Assembly (NCBI GenBank): GCA_022577435.1
Contig: JAKOON010000033.1
Coordinates: 259,501 to 323,500, forward strand
Source: Embiotoca jacksoni
Lineage: Eukaryota; Chordata; Actinopteri; Embiotocidae
Reading direction: 5' to 3'
DNA: 64,000 bases
Notes under the pieces: generated by a model
The model's input: only the letters and a program-made list of their open reading frames with translations
What the model was told of the DNA's origin: nothing
Databases searched by the model: none
Made by a program: the position numbers and the translations under genes
Part shown: piece after piece, positions 47,370 to 54,028 of the stretch
Numbering within the stretch: the stretch's first letter is position 1
Layout of the letters: every line of letters begins with the position of its first letter

Positions 47370-47887
47370 CGTAGAAATACAGCTCGAGAGACAGAGGTCA
47401 TGTACGAGTTTCCCAGAGGGCGACAGGGCAGCGGAGGCCTCAGCTGGAGCTCGGCCACGTCGGTCCTCATGTCACCGTGTGCTCCGCAGTCCAAATGAAA
47501 CGGTACCTTATTAGCTGCACCTTCGTTTGGCAGCCTTACCGAGCCGACGGCTCGGACACGTTCACATAAACTGCACACCGAGAGGTTCAGAGAGCAGCGC
47601 GGCGGTTATGAAAATGTACAGAAACAAAACAGGATGCAAGAGTGACTTGGCAGAAATCGAACCCGATGAAACGGATACTGCTTGCGGCAACTTTCTTTTT
47701 TTTTTTTTTTCTTCTTCTTCTTTTTTTTTTTTAAAACAGGTGCTGACAACACTTACTCTGCTATGTCTAGGTATCCGCAGGAAGCTGCAGCGTGGAGGGG
47801 GATCCAGCCCTCGTTGTCAGGCTGGTTGATGCCGGCTCCATGCTCCACCAGGAAAGTCACCATGTCAGCATTGTCATCTATGCATGC
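19603..47887 (-). CDS. PPP1R12A: PPP1R12A (MYPT1), exons 2 to terminal exon
   Basis: This is the gene-level entry for the myosin phosphatase targeting subunit. The protein binds PP1 catalytic subunit beta and brings it to phosphorylated myosin light chain; ROCK and ZIPK phosphorylate it to inhibit the phosphatase. Twenty-four internal exons join in one continuous frame of 950 codons, followed by one of two terminal exons (28 or 45 residues). Order: ankyrin repeats (exons 2-6), acidic block (8), Ser/Thr-rich middle (9-15), inhibitory sites RRSTQ|GVTL (16/17) and REKRRSTGVSFW (19), coiled coil (23-25), zipper tail (26). Exon 1, with the start codon and KVKF PP1-docking motif, is not in the window; adding its usual length of about 79 residues gives roughly 1055 residues, close to mammalian MYPT1 at about 1030. 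All introns are GT-AG. I see no frameshift or stop. Confidence 0.98.
21891..22028 (-). CDS. PPP1R12A: PPP1R12A alternative terminal exon 26a (AVDL end)
   Basis: Acceptor CCTCCCCTGCAG, phase 0, then 45 codons from NLPQVKQVQALRQVKERLQ to AENRALARVVAKLTQ and SACSQLPAVDL, ending TAA. It has heptad-spaced Leu/Val and aligns with exon 26b: NLPQ with MLPD, and AENRALARVVAKLTQ with DENGALIRVISKLSK. It looks like a duplicated, diverged terminal exon that would give a different zipper tail. A potential donor, CAG|GTAAAG, occurs at codon 4, so a 12-nt in-frame cassette is also conceivable. No transcript evidence is available here. Confidence 0.75.
   Translation of the reverse strand, partial: NLPQVKQVQALRQVKERLQAENRALARVVAKLTQSACSQLPAVDL
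23233..23299 (+). repeat. (TG)n microsatellite next to exon 25 donor
   Basis: Sixty-seven nt of uninterrupted TG, or (CA)n in the PPP1R12A pre-mRNA, starting at intron position +7 after exon 25. Confidence 0.97.
23306..23356 (-). CDS. PPP1R12A: PPP1R12A exon 25
   Basis: Encodes ERRALERKISEMEEELK, part of the C-terminal coiled coil just before the zipper. Acceptor CTCCACCCAACAG, donor AAG|GTACCG (a weak match after +4), phase 0 at both ends. Its donor must choose between exons 26a and 26b. Confidence 0.96.
23618..23662 (+). repeat. Three tandem 15-bp units
   Basis: AGACGTGTTGGATGC occurs three times in a row (the third unit slightly diverged at its end) in intron 24, on the side nearer exon 25. 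Confidence 0.85.
24142..24750 (+). repeat. Polypurine tract / GGA-rich minisatellite
   Basis: About 600 bp almost wholly of G and A, built from imperfect units such as GGAGGAGAAGTGGAGGGGAG, with occasional T and very few C. On the PPP1R12A transcript strand it is polypyrimidine. It fills much of intron 24. The long open frames on both strands across it are a by-product of composition. Confidence 0.95.
25053..25100 (-). CDS. PPP1R12A: PPP1R12A exon 24
   Basis: Encodes RQERYADRSQLEMEKR, part of the coiled coil (RQERFADRSLLEMEKR in mammals). Acceptor TTATTGTTGCAG, donor AGG|GTAAAA, phase 0. Confidence 0.96.
25211..25315 (-). CDS. PPP1R12A: PPP1R12A exon 23
   Basis: Encodes 35 residues, LYEQILAENEKLKAQL then RDTDLELADLKLQLEKATQ, a coiled-coil segment with heptad leucines. 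Acceptor TTCTCTCTCCAG, donor CAG|GTACGC, phase 0. Confidence 0.97.
25371..25606 (+). mobile_element. Degraded mariner-like transposase fragment
   Basis: On the plus strand, antisense to PPP1R12A, one frame reads RTVNTEFYWDLLKRLRED (about 25408-25456). After an A-tract of about 24 nt the frame continues KPPEAGRHGNSVLRHDN, then EFLADLAPCDF. These match the conserved mariner-family motifs GQTVN..YY..VL.RLRE, RPE.W..G.W.LHHDNAPAH and PDLAPCDFFLFP, with an internal deletion between EFLA and the last catalytic-Asp motif. It is broken by the A-tract, frameshift and deletion, so it is a dead remnant. It occupies most of the 445-bp intron 22. Confidence 0.75.
25761..25878 (-). CDS. PPP1R12A: PPP1R12A exon 22
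   Basis: Encodes NESTSSLDRNDALFSRSYGE then SRRPYSSRLDRDDTTDYKK. The RRPYSSRLDRDD part is the conserved lead-in to the coiled coil. Acceptor TTACCGTTGCAG, donor AAG|GTACAC; its first base completes an Arg codon begun in the 17-nt exon 21. Confidence 0.97.
25979..25995 (-). CDS. PPP1R12A: PPP1R12A micro-exon 21 (17 nt)
   Basis: Seventeen nucleotides, AGTGACAGATTGTCCAG, encode SDRLS plus two bases of Arg. Acceptor TTTCCTTACAG, donor GTACGT, a full consensus. It matches the TDSISR segment of mammalian MYPT1 and is required to keep frame between exon 20 (phase 0) and exon 22. Confidence 0.93.
25996..27506 (-). other. PPP1R12A: PPP1R12A intron 20
   Basis: About 1.5 kb with no recognised exon. It contains a CA repeat adjoining the exon 20 donor (plus-strand GT at 27479-27498), a C homopolymer near 26273-26287 and a GC-rich patch at about 26200-26290. 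An open minus frame at 26112-26312 has no recognisable similarity. Confidence 0.7.
27507..27572 (-). CDS. PPP1R12A: PPP1R12A exon 20
   Basis: Encodes GDENDPDQQSDSEEG then STKGDPQ (22 residues), matching the acidic SDENEQEQQSDTEEG segment after the second phosphorylation site. Acceptor ATTTCACTCCAG, donor CAG|GTAAGT, phase 0 both ends, so it could be skipped without a frameshift. Confidence 0.96.
27684..27805 (-). CDS. PPP1R12A: PPP1R12A exon 19 (second inhibitory site)
   Basis: Encodes EADRKDEEKEGEDKSQPRS, then IRDRRRPREKRRSTGVSFW and TQD. The Thr in RRSTGVSFW (27708-27710) corresponds to mammalian Thr853, phosphorylated by ROCK and reducing myosin binding. The acceptor is GTTCGGTGGGACAG, with a modest pyrimidine tract; the donor is GAT|GTAAGC. 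Residues 27702-27728 spell REKRRSTGV, identical to a stretch in PAWR. Confidence 0.97.
27806..29889 (-). other. PPP1R12A: PPP1R12A intron 18
   Basis: About 2.1 kb with no recognised exon. It holds a CA repeat (28477-28535), a GA repeat (28556-28590), an A-tract near 28203-28228 and a GA run at about 29804-29833. A GGTTTGAACCCTG word near 28974 resembles a tRNA B box, but no matching tRNA or A box was seen. Confidence 0.7.
28477..28590 (+). repeat. (CA)n followed by (GA)n microsatellite
   Basis: A 59-nt CA run is followed after a short G-rich spacer by about 35 nt of GA. It lies in PPP1R12A intron 18. Confidence 0.95.
29890..30058 (-). CDS. PPP1R12A: PPP1R12A exon 18
   Basis: Encodes RYRTSSSTSSISALSTASTP, then a Ser-rich stretch, LNRPNSLSGITSSYSRSSRD and TEK. 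The SLNRPNSL.GITS.YSR block is diagnostic of MYPT1. Acceptor CCCCCCTTCCAG, donor AAAG|GTCAGT, ending one base into a codon. Confidence 0.97.
30166..30333 (-). CDS. PPP1R12A: PPP1R12A exon 17
   Basis: Encodes GVTLTDLQEAEKTIGRSRPL, then a run of Glu and Lys (EEEKEEKEKQDKEKKETETK) and EDDYRSKYRSYED. It begins right after the first inhibitory Thr, completing RRSTQGVTL. Acceptor TCTTGTTTTAG, donor GAC|GTACGT, phase 0, 56 codons. Confidence 0.98.
30811..30901 (-). CDS. PPP1R12A: PPP1R12A exon 16 (first inhibitory site)
   Basis: Encodes SYLTPVRDEESESQRKARSR then QARQSRRSTQ. The Thr at 30814-30816 is the main ROCK/ZIPK inhibitory site (Thr696 in human). Acceptor TTGTTTGTCAG, donor CAG|GTGAGT. The site and its C-terminal flank are split across an exon junction. 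Confidence 0.98.
30902..31946 (-). other. PPP1R12A: PPP1R12A intron 15
   Basis: About 1 kb with no recognised exon. An open plus-strand frame at 31223-31645 shows no recognisable domain. The part beside exon 15 is A/T-rich. Confidence 0.7.
31947..32093 (-). CDS. PPP1R12A: PPP1R12A exon 15
   Basis: Encodes YWSEESAEREKEKEKESAAV, then IPTINTG, a Thr-rich run and GPERRR (human RLWAEDSTEKEKDS...ERRRSYLTP). Acceptor TGTGTGAACAG, donor CAG|GTAACA. It starts at phase 2 and ends two bases into a codon, so it is symmetric. Confidence 0.96.
32638..32802 (-). CDS. PPP1R12A: PPP1R12A exon 14
   Basis: Encodes GSFGRRHEDLGSSTTSSS, a Thr/Ser-rich run and TGHRSLLSSLGSSSTRTG then STSLTSR. SFGRR.EDL matches human SFGRRQDDL. 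Acceptor CTCTCTATCCTGCAG, donor CAG|GTACAG, symmetric phase. Confidence 0.96.
33792..33944 (-). CDS. PPP1R12A: PPP1R12A exon 13 (putative cassette exon)
   Basis: Encodes TSHTLALGRSGSTRDVPAKS, then SSTSSLDPNTCNTKPWQPP and ASHYQSYSIYR. It keeps frame between exons 12 and 14. The acceptor chosen (AG at 33946-33945) has a CTAAC branch-point-like word and a pyrimidine tract upstream; two other AGs further in, giving shorter versions, keep phase too. The donor is CAG|GTACAC. I do not recognise the sequence strongly from mammalian MYPT1. Its position fits the alternatively spliced central insert, so it may be tissue-specific. Confidence 0.75.
34001..34050 (+). repeat. (CA)n(TA)n compound microsatellite upstream of exon 13
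   Basis: CGCGCACACACACACATATATA-type sequence changes into a TA run and back to ACACAC. On the transcript strand it is a UG/UA-rich stretch about 60-110 nt before the exon 13 acceptor. Confidence 0.9.
34896..35009 (-). CDS. PPP1R12A: PPP1R12A exon 12
   Basis: Encodes DSTALIRSGSYTRRRWDDDL then KNSDGSASTNRTPSYQR, matching the human DSSSLRTSSSYTRRKWEDDLKK region. Acceptor GGTTCCCCAG, donor CAG|GTTAGC (a weaker donor). Symmetric phase. Confidence 0.95.
35311..35402 (-). CDS. PPP1R12A: PPP1R12A exon 11
   Basis: Encodes EKDKGARLAYVAPTIPRR then LASTSDIDEKEN, near-identical to mammalian MYPT1 (RLAYVAPTIPRRLASTSDIEEKENR). Acceptor TTTGCTCCGCAG, donor CAG|GTGAAC. Confidence 0.98.
35531..35662 (+). 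mobile_element. LINE ORF2 C-terminal remnant
   Basis: On the plus strand one frame reads IKFKRGFRSARMWNELPEEL (from 35531), then RIQTTLHSLKSQFKTFLF and NLAFS before TGA at 35660. The R.LWN.LP..L/I..S.L..FK..LKT.LF pattern is the usual C-terminal end of fish LINE reverse-transcriptase ORFs. Only this 3' end is present (5' truncation), in PPP1R12A intron 10. The family (L2-like or other) is not certain. Confidence 0.65.
36162..36386 (-). CDS. PPP1R12A: PPP1R12A exon 10
   Basis: Encodes 75 residues, VAQPAGKVSTKVEEDRKDES, PASWRLGLRKTGSYGALAEI, TATKEAQREKDTTGVMRSAS and SPRLSSSLDNKDKEK. WRLGLRKTGSYGALAEI and RSASSPRLSSSLDNK are hallmarks of MYPT proteins. Acceptor CTCCCACTCAG, donor AAG|GTCAGC, phase 0. 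Confidence 0.98.
36387..38806 (-). other. PPP1R12A: PPP1R12A intron 9
   Basis: About 2.4 kb with no recognised exon. It contains poly-A/T tracts (for example 36460-36478) and short CA runs. Open frames have no recognisable similarity. Confidence 0.7.
38807..38925 (-). CDS. PPP1R12A: PPP1R12A exon 9
   Basis: Encodes DKSKPPTAVSNTTPGSTSIT then VSPPTSPTNQVTTPTSPVKK, matching human DKTKPLASV...TPTSPIKK. Acceptor TCTCCTTCAG, donor AAG|GTGTGA. Many SP/TP dipeptides suggest proline-directed kinase sites. Confidence 0.96.
39214..39371 (-). CDS. PPP1R12A: PPP1R12A exon 8
   Basis: Encodes KETVLLEPEKSAPRIETLEP, then EKVDEEEEGKKDESSCSSEE and an acidic tail ending SESETEA. EEEEGKKDESSCSSEE is strongly conserved in MYPT1. 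This acidic stretch follows the ankyrin domain. Acceptor CGTGCGTTGCAG, donor GCAG|GTAGTG. Confidence 0.98.
39567..39658 (-). CDS. PPP1R12A: PPP1R12A exon 7
   Basis: Encodes LIGEKKDVKKSPLIETTTTG then DNNQSLKPLKR (human LHSEKRDKKSPLIESTANLDNNQ). The acceptor is a run of about 20 T, then CTTGCAG; the donor is AAGAG|GTAAAT. Confidence 0.96.
39802..39876 (-). CDS. PPP1R12A: PPP1R12A exon 6
   Basis: Encodes GQTPFDVADEDVLGYLEELQ then KKQNL, the last ankyrin repeat. Acceptor TTCTGTCCCTCAG, donor CTG|GTGAGT, phase 0, 25 codons. Confidence 0.98.
39958..40102 (-). CDS. PPP1R12A: PPP1R12A exon 5
   Basis: Encodes LLIQAGYDVNIKDYDGWTPL, then HAASHWGKEEACRILVEHL and CDMDLINKM, an ankyrin repeat of the PP1- and myosin-interacting domain, nearly identical to mammals. 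Acceptor CATTGTGCAG, donor ATG|GTGAGT. Confidence 0.98.
40783..40942 (-). CDS. PPP1R12A: PPP1R12A exon 4
   Basis: Encodes GVDIEAARKEEERIMLRDAR, then QWHNSGQIQDVRHAKSGGTA and LHVAAAKGYVEVLK. It includes the helical spacer between ankyrin repeats 4 and 5. Human has QWLNSGHINDVRH, so there are a few substitutions. Acceptor TTGTCTCACCAG, donor AA|GTAAGA. Confidence 0.98.
41940..41997 (+). repeat. Alternating (CG)n(CA)n tract
   Basis: ACGCGCGCGCACACGCACAC-type alternating purine-pyrimidine sequence continuing into CACACACA, about 55 nt. Confidence 0.9.
42530..42572 (+). mobile_element. LINE/SINE 3' tail remnant
   Basis: GTGCTGTACAAATAAAGTGA followed by ATTATTATCATTA resembles the common 3' end (GTGCTATACAAATAAA...) of fish L2-type LINEs and dependent SINEs. 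It is short, so the assignment is tentative. Confidence 0.45.
44654..44727 (+). repeat. GGGATCACCC minisatellite
   Basis: About seven units of CGGGATCACC (10 bp, with slight variants such as GGGATCACCT and GGGATCATC) in tandem in PPP1R12A intron 3, ending at GGGACCG. Confidence 0.92.
44968..45086 (-). CDS. PPP1R12A: PPP1R12A exon 3
   Basis: Encodes YLISQGASVGVVNSEGETPL then DIAEEEAMEELLQNEINRQ, the ankyrin repeat matching human FLIGQGAHVGAVNSEGDTPLDIAEEEAMEE. Acceptor TTTTATTTTCCAG, donor CAAG|GTGCAG. The donor is weak beyond GT, but the phase fits exon 4 exactly. Confidence 0.97.
45434..45605 (+). mobile_element. Degraded mariner-like transposase fragment
   Basis: The plus-strand frame reads FFDICGVLQREFVPRDQTVN followed by TVMFSGVLR. 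After a frameshift it continues KQPEMWHNGSVVQPSD. This matches the mariner pattern FFD..G.VH.EF.P.GQTVN...Y..VLRRLRE and R.RPE.W.NG.W.LHHDN, in a decayed state. The region just upstream (from about 45330) may belong to it. It lies antisense in PPP1R12A intron 2. Confidence 0.65.
47110..47205 (+). repeat. Fish interspersed repeat fragment
   Basis: TTTGATTTATATAGCCCAAT, then ATCACAAATCACAA, and later GATAAGGAAAACTCCCAAGA resemble a repeat common in teleost genomes (TATAGCCCAATATCACAAAT ... GGATAAGGAAAAACTCCC). The class is unknown to me and the copy is truncated internally. Confidence 0.45.
47326..47368 (+). repeat. (CA)n microsatellite
   Basis: About 21 CA units in PPP1R12A intron 2. Confidence 0.95.
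47757..47887 (-). CDS. PPP1R12A: PPP1R12A exon 2
   Basis: Encodes ACIDDNADMVTFLVEHGAGI, then NQPDNEGWIPLHAAASCGYL and DIA plus two bases: an ankyrin repeat with the hydrophobic core LHAAA.CGYLDIAE. It starts on a codon boundary after CTCTCTCCTGCAG and ends GA|GTAAGT. The human equivalent begins at ACIDDNVDMVKFL, so exon 1 should end ...ALHQ. Confidence 0.98.
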
Positions 47888-47892
47888 CTGCA

Positions 47893-47910
47893 GGAGAGAG
47901 ACAGACAGAC

Positions 47911-47941
<31 letters not shown>

Positions 47942-47960
47942 CAGAGAGAGAGAGAGAGCG

Positions 47961-47991
<31 letters not shown>
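47893..47991 (+). repeat. (GA)n microsatellite forming intron 1 pyrimidine tract
   Basis: About 95 nt of GA with a few CAGA units, abutting the exon 2 acceptor. In the transcript it is (CU)n. Confidence 0.95.
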
Positions 47992-47994
<3 letters not shown>

Positions 47995-48255
47995 GGGGAG
48001 TGAGGCTAAAGAGCAAGGATAGCAACCTGCCCAGTGTGTCTATGTGTTAATTCCTCGCCGTGCGTGCGAGCTTATGCGAGTGGGATGATCTGCGCTTCGG
48101 TTACAAACATCTTGCGCTTGATAGATTGCAACGTGGGTCCAGAATCGTTGGGGAATTTTGGCAGCCGGAGCGTTCCCTGAAATGCCTCCACAGAGCAGAG
48201 GCGCCCGAAATACCACACAGCATAGTACTGCTGATGGAGGCGCTGAGGTGCCGTG

Positions 48256-48312
48256 CGTGTGTGTGTATGTATATATATATATATATATATATATACATAC
48301 ACACACACACAC
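48256..48312 (+). repeat. Palindromic (TG)n(TA)n(CA)n tract
   Basis: GTGTGTGTGTATG leads into about 26 nt of alternating AT, then CATACACACACAC. The two arms are reverse complements, so the whole is an almost perfect palindrome. Confidence 0.9.
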
Positions 48313-49134
48313 ATACACAAATATACACTCATACTTAATGCAGAAAGTAATGGAATTAAAATACTTCCACAGACTGCTTTTACCGAAAAGAAAATCTGCT
48401 TTTCACATTCATCAAATATTTGCCAGCGCAATGCGCGTTCCTCATATGCTGAACAGCTGATGAATCACGCCATTAAATCCACATCTGTGGTTGAACTAAA
48501 AGAAAGTGAAACCGCTTTGTTTGGCAACGCATTCAACGCAAGAGTTCGCCCTCCTAATTTAAATCAATACTGATCATTAGGCTCCTTACGTAACGGCAGG
48601 TCTCTTGCTTCTCTTAACAGGCAGGGAATTGGAGTTACCCGACGAGCATCTGAGGTACGACCACAAAGGTTTCACATTAAAAGACTTCAGTCGCCTCAAG
48701 TCAGGGTGACGCCGAAGACCGTCTGGGCCGGGCGATAGCGACAGCAGCACGCCGATCTGCGGAGGGAGGCTCATCTGATGGTATTTCGGCAAAAATAATT
48801 TCACTCTGCATACATTTAAAAAAAAAAAAAAAGAAGTACGGAAGATAATCTGCAGACCACCAGCCAAAATATCATGCACGTGCGAGAATGACCCGTATAC
48901 GTCCTCAAATGTCAACCAGGAGCACGGACGAAGACCCCGAGTGCTCTGGGATTTATGCAGGACTGGTGCGGTTTATTGGTGGGGGATTATTATAAACAAG
49001 TAGAGCAGCAATAAACGATTCATCTTTACAAAAAGACCCAACAACTGGTCGATTAATCGAGAAGATAACCAACAAAACAAGCAATTATTAAAATAACCCT
49101 TAGTTGCAGCAGTGTAACTTTCTTTGGCGAGAAC

Positions 49135-49165
<31 letters not shown>

Positions 49166-49805
49166 ATGACACAATGAAAACACAAGTGATTCCCACAGAA
49201 ACACAGAGCAGCTGCCAGTGGGAGGGCTCTAATTTAAGATCTTCTGACTCATGAGGTGGGAGATGCTGTTCGTTCACCTACATTATGAATGTGAATTTGC
49301 ACCAGCTGTAGGAACACTTTGGTTAAATGTCATACAATTACTCGATGCCCGTTCGTTAGTCGAGTGTCCACTCAAAAAGTCCCTTTTTTTTTGTAAGCTG
49401 CATTTCATTCTTATCAGAAAGGGTCAATTATGTTAACAGGCCCGACAAGTCTATTCTACACCGAGTATTTTTTTCCATGCGTTACGCAAGCGATAAATTG
49501 GTGCTTATAGTGCTTCTGCACTTTGTATTTGTTCTTTGATGCGACCAGGAGGCGATCTGACGTGTCCGTCCTGGGTGGCCGAGGTGTTAGGGACAACAGC
49601 CATGTAGCTGGAACGTTGCCTCTGGTCAAATCCAGATGTGGACATTTGTCAAATGCCATCACCAGTCTCTCTCTCTCTCTTTCTTCTCCACTGTCCCCAA
49701 AAATACTTTTTTTTTTGCTTGTTTTTTTTCATAAAGAAGTCTGTTTTTAGCAACATGCTGCCAAGAACTTGCACCACCGTGAAATATCTCCTGTGAACAC
49801 AAGTC

Positions 49806-49856
49806 TAGCAGGACGTGCTTACTGTTGGGCAATACTTCTAACCACTGAGCCAGGCA
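49806..49856 (-). repeat. tRNA-like SINE/repeat fragment
   Basis: The minus strand reads GCCTGGCTCAGTGGTTAGAA then GTATTGCCCAACAGTAAGCA. This resembles the tRNA-like head (GTGGTTAGCACTGTTGCCTCACAGCAA type) of an abundant fish repeat. No B box or full cloverleaf follows, so it is not a tRNA gene. Confidence 0.4.
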
Positions 49857-52800
49857 AAAAAAAAAGAAAAAAGAAATCGTTATCGTGCATTTTGAAGAAG
49901 TAACATAAACCTTCGTCCAGAAAAGTTACGACCGCTCAAATTTTACATTTGTTGTTTACCGCATGTTTGGATGTGGGAAAAAAAAAAAAAAAAAAAAAAA
50001 GTACATGAATACATTTCTATTCTAATTATTAAAACTTGCACGTAATTCATACACAGTCAGGCAATAGTGGCTTTACTGCCCCACAACGCCGAGTTGTCAC
50101 CATCCAAAAGAGGGAGCGAGAAGAAACGCAGCACAAGAGAGGCTGCAGCGCACTTTTCATTCAGCACACACCGAGGCCCCGAGGTTAAGAAGCTGTCTCG
50201 CGTCAAAGACGCATAACAAAGTTACCTGCAAAGCACTGATCATAAATCAACTCAAGTGGGGAAAAAAAAAAAAAAAAAGACCATCTTTCTTTTCCACTGT
50301 ATTTGCAGCTGTCCTGAACAAAATACTCAACAGTAAAAAAAAAAAATAAAAAGGGAATATCTGTGGAATCGCACTTTCAATGACAGCCAGCGCAGTAAAT
50401 CATCTAAAAGAGAAACGCTTTGAAATTCAAAATAATTACAACATATTAAAAACAAACTTTGACCTCTCCCCCCATCCCTCCCCAGTCCCTCCAACCCATA
50501 ATTGAACACTGTGCCTGGACTGTTTCGCTCTCTCTCTCCTGGGGTTGCTATGACAACAAAAGCGTCGGCAAGGGAAACAGATACACATGAACACACAGCG
50601 GCCTCACGTTCGGGGCACACGACTATCTGGCTGGAATCCTTGTCCAAATTTGGGCCGTTTACAGCGCCAGAGCTGGAGAGTGCCTGCAAAAGCCTCACCG
50701 AGCTTATCTGACAGTGTGTGTGCGCGTGTGTGTGCGATGTGGTTTCGTTGTATGTGGGTGCTCAGTGCACTTTAATGTTTTTTTTTTTTTTATAAAGGTG
50801 GAGATGGACTTTAACAATCTGACGTGTGCAGCTCTAATCGCTAAAAATGTGACTTTTATGGGTTTGTTAGTTTGTTGCCGTCATGCGTAAACGATGTGAC
50901 CGTCCTGTTCCCACAACACATGGCAGCTCGTGGTCCCCTTTCAAGTTCACCAGTATGTCGTGTTAACAAAAAGGTGGACACGTGGTTTACAGCAATAAAA
51001 AAAAAAAAAATCAAGCATTAGGACACTCAGGACTTTTAACAGGATGAATCCTGTCACTCGCGTTCGTTCGAGTGCAACTAACAAAGCTTCTGTATAACTC
51101 TATTTATCATCATCATCATCATGTAGAAAGCACATTATCTCGGGTTCCTATTTTTGTTTCTTTTTTTTTTTACAGGCAATCGCCGTCTTTGGTAGCATGC
51201 ATGTCCTCCAGAGACTCATCCGCAAAGCAATCTGCTGCCTTGTGGGATTTGAAATAAAGACAAGTGGCCCCTTACGGACAGCTGAGTGAGTGTGGCCGAG
51301 TGCCAACCAAGGAAGTAAATGAAAGCCAGCTGTCTGATTGGCTGTCCAGTTTAGTGAATCAAAGATTTTACCCTTCAGTAGAATCTCAAAAATGTTTCGC
51401 CACCGTTTTCCTCATTCACAGACGATGACACAAATGCAAAGCACAGAAAACCCACATATTTAAAAAAAAATGTTCTTACCAGCAAATAAAAAAAACAACA
51501 ACATCTAGATAGATTTCAAATGGAAGTAAATTATTAGGTTATTTTCTTTTAGCAAACTAATACTGCATCTTCCAGTTACTGCCTTGCTATTTCCCCTCAC
51601 GTTGCTGCAGTGTATACGAGCCTTGGCTGTCAGACGGCCATCAGCTGTGGTTTGAGTTTTATCTTCAAACGAAAGATTTTTGTTTTACATTGGTTTGGTG
51701 CGTCACGAACCTTTCGCAAGTCATGCAAGTCAGCATTTTTTGTGATGGCTGTTAAAAAAAAATAAACCAACTTCCTGCTTCTAATCTGAAAACCCTCCTT
51801 CGTACCCTCATCTAAATCCTCCCCCTCAGTCACTCCCTCCGCTTATTATGTCTTCAAAGTCCTCTCCTCGTCTAAGAATGGAAACAAGCCCCTTAAGGTG
51901 AACACGGAGATGCCCGTGACCTCCCCCGTCTGTGCGTCACCAGCCTTTCCTCCGCTGGCTCCTCCCAGCAGCTACTGGAGCCCAACAAAGGTAATCTCTT
52001 AATGGCTGGGATTGTCTGTGGTTGACAGGTGGCAGAGTTTCCGCCCGCATCAAGAGTACGCTTAGCGTCGTAGCCGAAGAGACAGGAGGGAGAAGAAGAA
52101 GAAGAAGAAGAAAAAAAAAAACACAAACGAGATGAGAGAGCACCACAATATCCTCAATCCTTATTACCAGAGCGTCGTTGTATAGAAAAGCCTGTAACGC
52201 ACCTCAACCAGCACGAATGTGCAGGGAGGAGCTGTAACGTAAAAAGGTTCCATGTTACATATAAATCCACAAAAACAAATTATTTCGTAACCCACAGCAG
52301 GCAGTCAAGACTGAGTCAGACAGAGGAGAGGATGAGGATCTGACTATTAATCAAAGTTATACCGGGAAACATTGTGGGCTTAATCCTGTCTCGCACATCC
52401 CAATCAGCCCCCGACTGACGTATAGGACCTATACTGTGCTCGCAGGGAAAATACTCAAGACGTGTAGTGACTCACCGGCAAACAGACACGAAGCCATTTA
52501 AACCCGTTTGGCCAGTGTGCCTCGGAGAAGAGAGGAGGCCTTGTCAAGCACGAAGGCAATAAGATGCATGGCACCACACAGTGAAAGAAAGAGGAGGACC
52601 AAGACATGAAAATGGAGGTGATAATGTGATTTCTTTTTCAGAAATGAATGTCATCGATGCCTCACAATTCATCCTTAGAGAAACAAATTCTCACACACAC
52701 ACACAATCATAACAGGCTGAAGACACAATGTTGGACGTCACCTGTACCGTCAGACAAGACAACGGGACGATAGACGTTGCTGCTCTCTCTAATAAAAGCT

Positions 52801-53996
52801 CCTCCATAAATGGAAACGGATGATTCGGGGGTGGTAAAATAAAAAACTAAATCAACTGCTAAACTAATCAAATCGACACAGGATTCTCCTTTTGATTGGT
52901 CGATAGGAGTTTAATGTACTTTGTGTGGCGAGCTCCTGAAAACAACGGTGTTAATCCATTCGGGTGTGAGGGATGCGGTTTGAAATTAAGTCCAATAATC
53001 AGATGGCTGTCAATGGCGGCCAAAGGTCCGGTGTGATATGACAATCCATAAACTACAGAGAGTGGGGGTCATTAAAAAGGGGACGTAAGGGAAATGCTGG
53101 CAACTTAACCACCACTTCCAGACGGAAGTGAACTTGCTCTAAATGCTCTAAAATACCGGAGGAGATCTAAGAGCAACATTGCAGGAAATGTAAAATCCTG
53201 CAGTATTTACCGTGATGCTTTGCAAAGCCTCTTTTACCTTGTAGGTCGTCGCAGATCACAGCATCTAATTTCACAACAGTGGGTGGCTTCCTGCCATGCC
53301 TCCCCCCCCCCCCCCCAACTCCTTAAAACAGTTGCTCTAAAAATCACAAAGTGAAACCAGTCCCCTGACTCAAAAAAAGCTGATATGGAGCACCTCCAGC
53401 AAACATGACACAAAATATACTGTTGGCAAAGGCAATAACCAAGTCGCCAGGCCTGAACAGCTGTCACAAAGGCTGTGTATATGCAAATATCTTGGCACAA
53501 GGTTTAAAAAAAATAAATAAATAAAAAAGTAACTGCACAACTCCCGAGAAAGAAAAGTAAGTTAAGCGGGACTACGTACATCTATCAGCCACTGATCAGT
53601 TAACAGCACCACCAGTTTCTCAGACAGCCGCTGAAGGCAGCGCTCTGGGCAAACCGCTGTGAGACGACATAAAAAAAACAAAAACAATGTTGGAAGGAGC
53701 ATCTTGAGGTGCCATCTTTCTTCTTCTTTTTTTTAACCTCTTACAGGCATGACTTTCAGCTGCTATTGGAGCAGTTCTCATGATCTTCTATGGCCGCAAA
53801 AAAAAAGAAGAAAAAAAAGAGGAAATGGTTTGTATTGCTATTATGTGGGTGCTGCTGCGATTGCGGTCTCCAATTTATATTGTCATTAATAACACAGTCG
53901 ATTTAACATAAATTAATACGACACTCAAGCGTGGCAATATTAAACTACTCGTCCAAGAAAGTGTTTTGAATCTATAGTACAGTCACTTCCTTTTGT

Positions 53997-54028
<32 letters not shown>

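Larger units (their letters stand above)
45087..47756 (-). other. PPP1R12A: PPP1R12A intron 2
   Basis: About 2.7 kb with no recognised exon. It holds a mariner remnant (about 45434-45605), a C homopolymer (about 45850-45864), a GC-rich patch (about 46130-46340), a fish repeat fragment (about 47110-47205) and a CA repeat (47326-47368). Confidence 0.7.
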
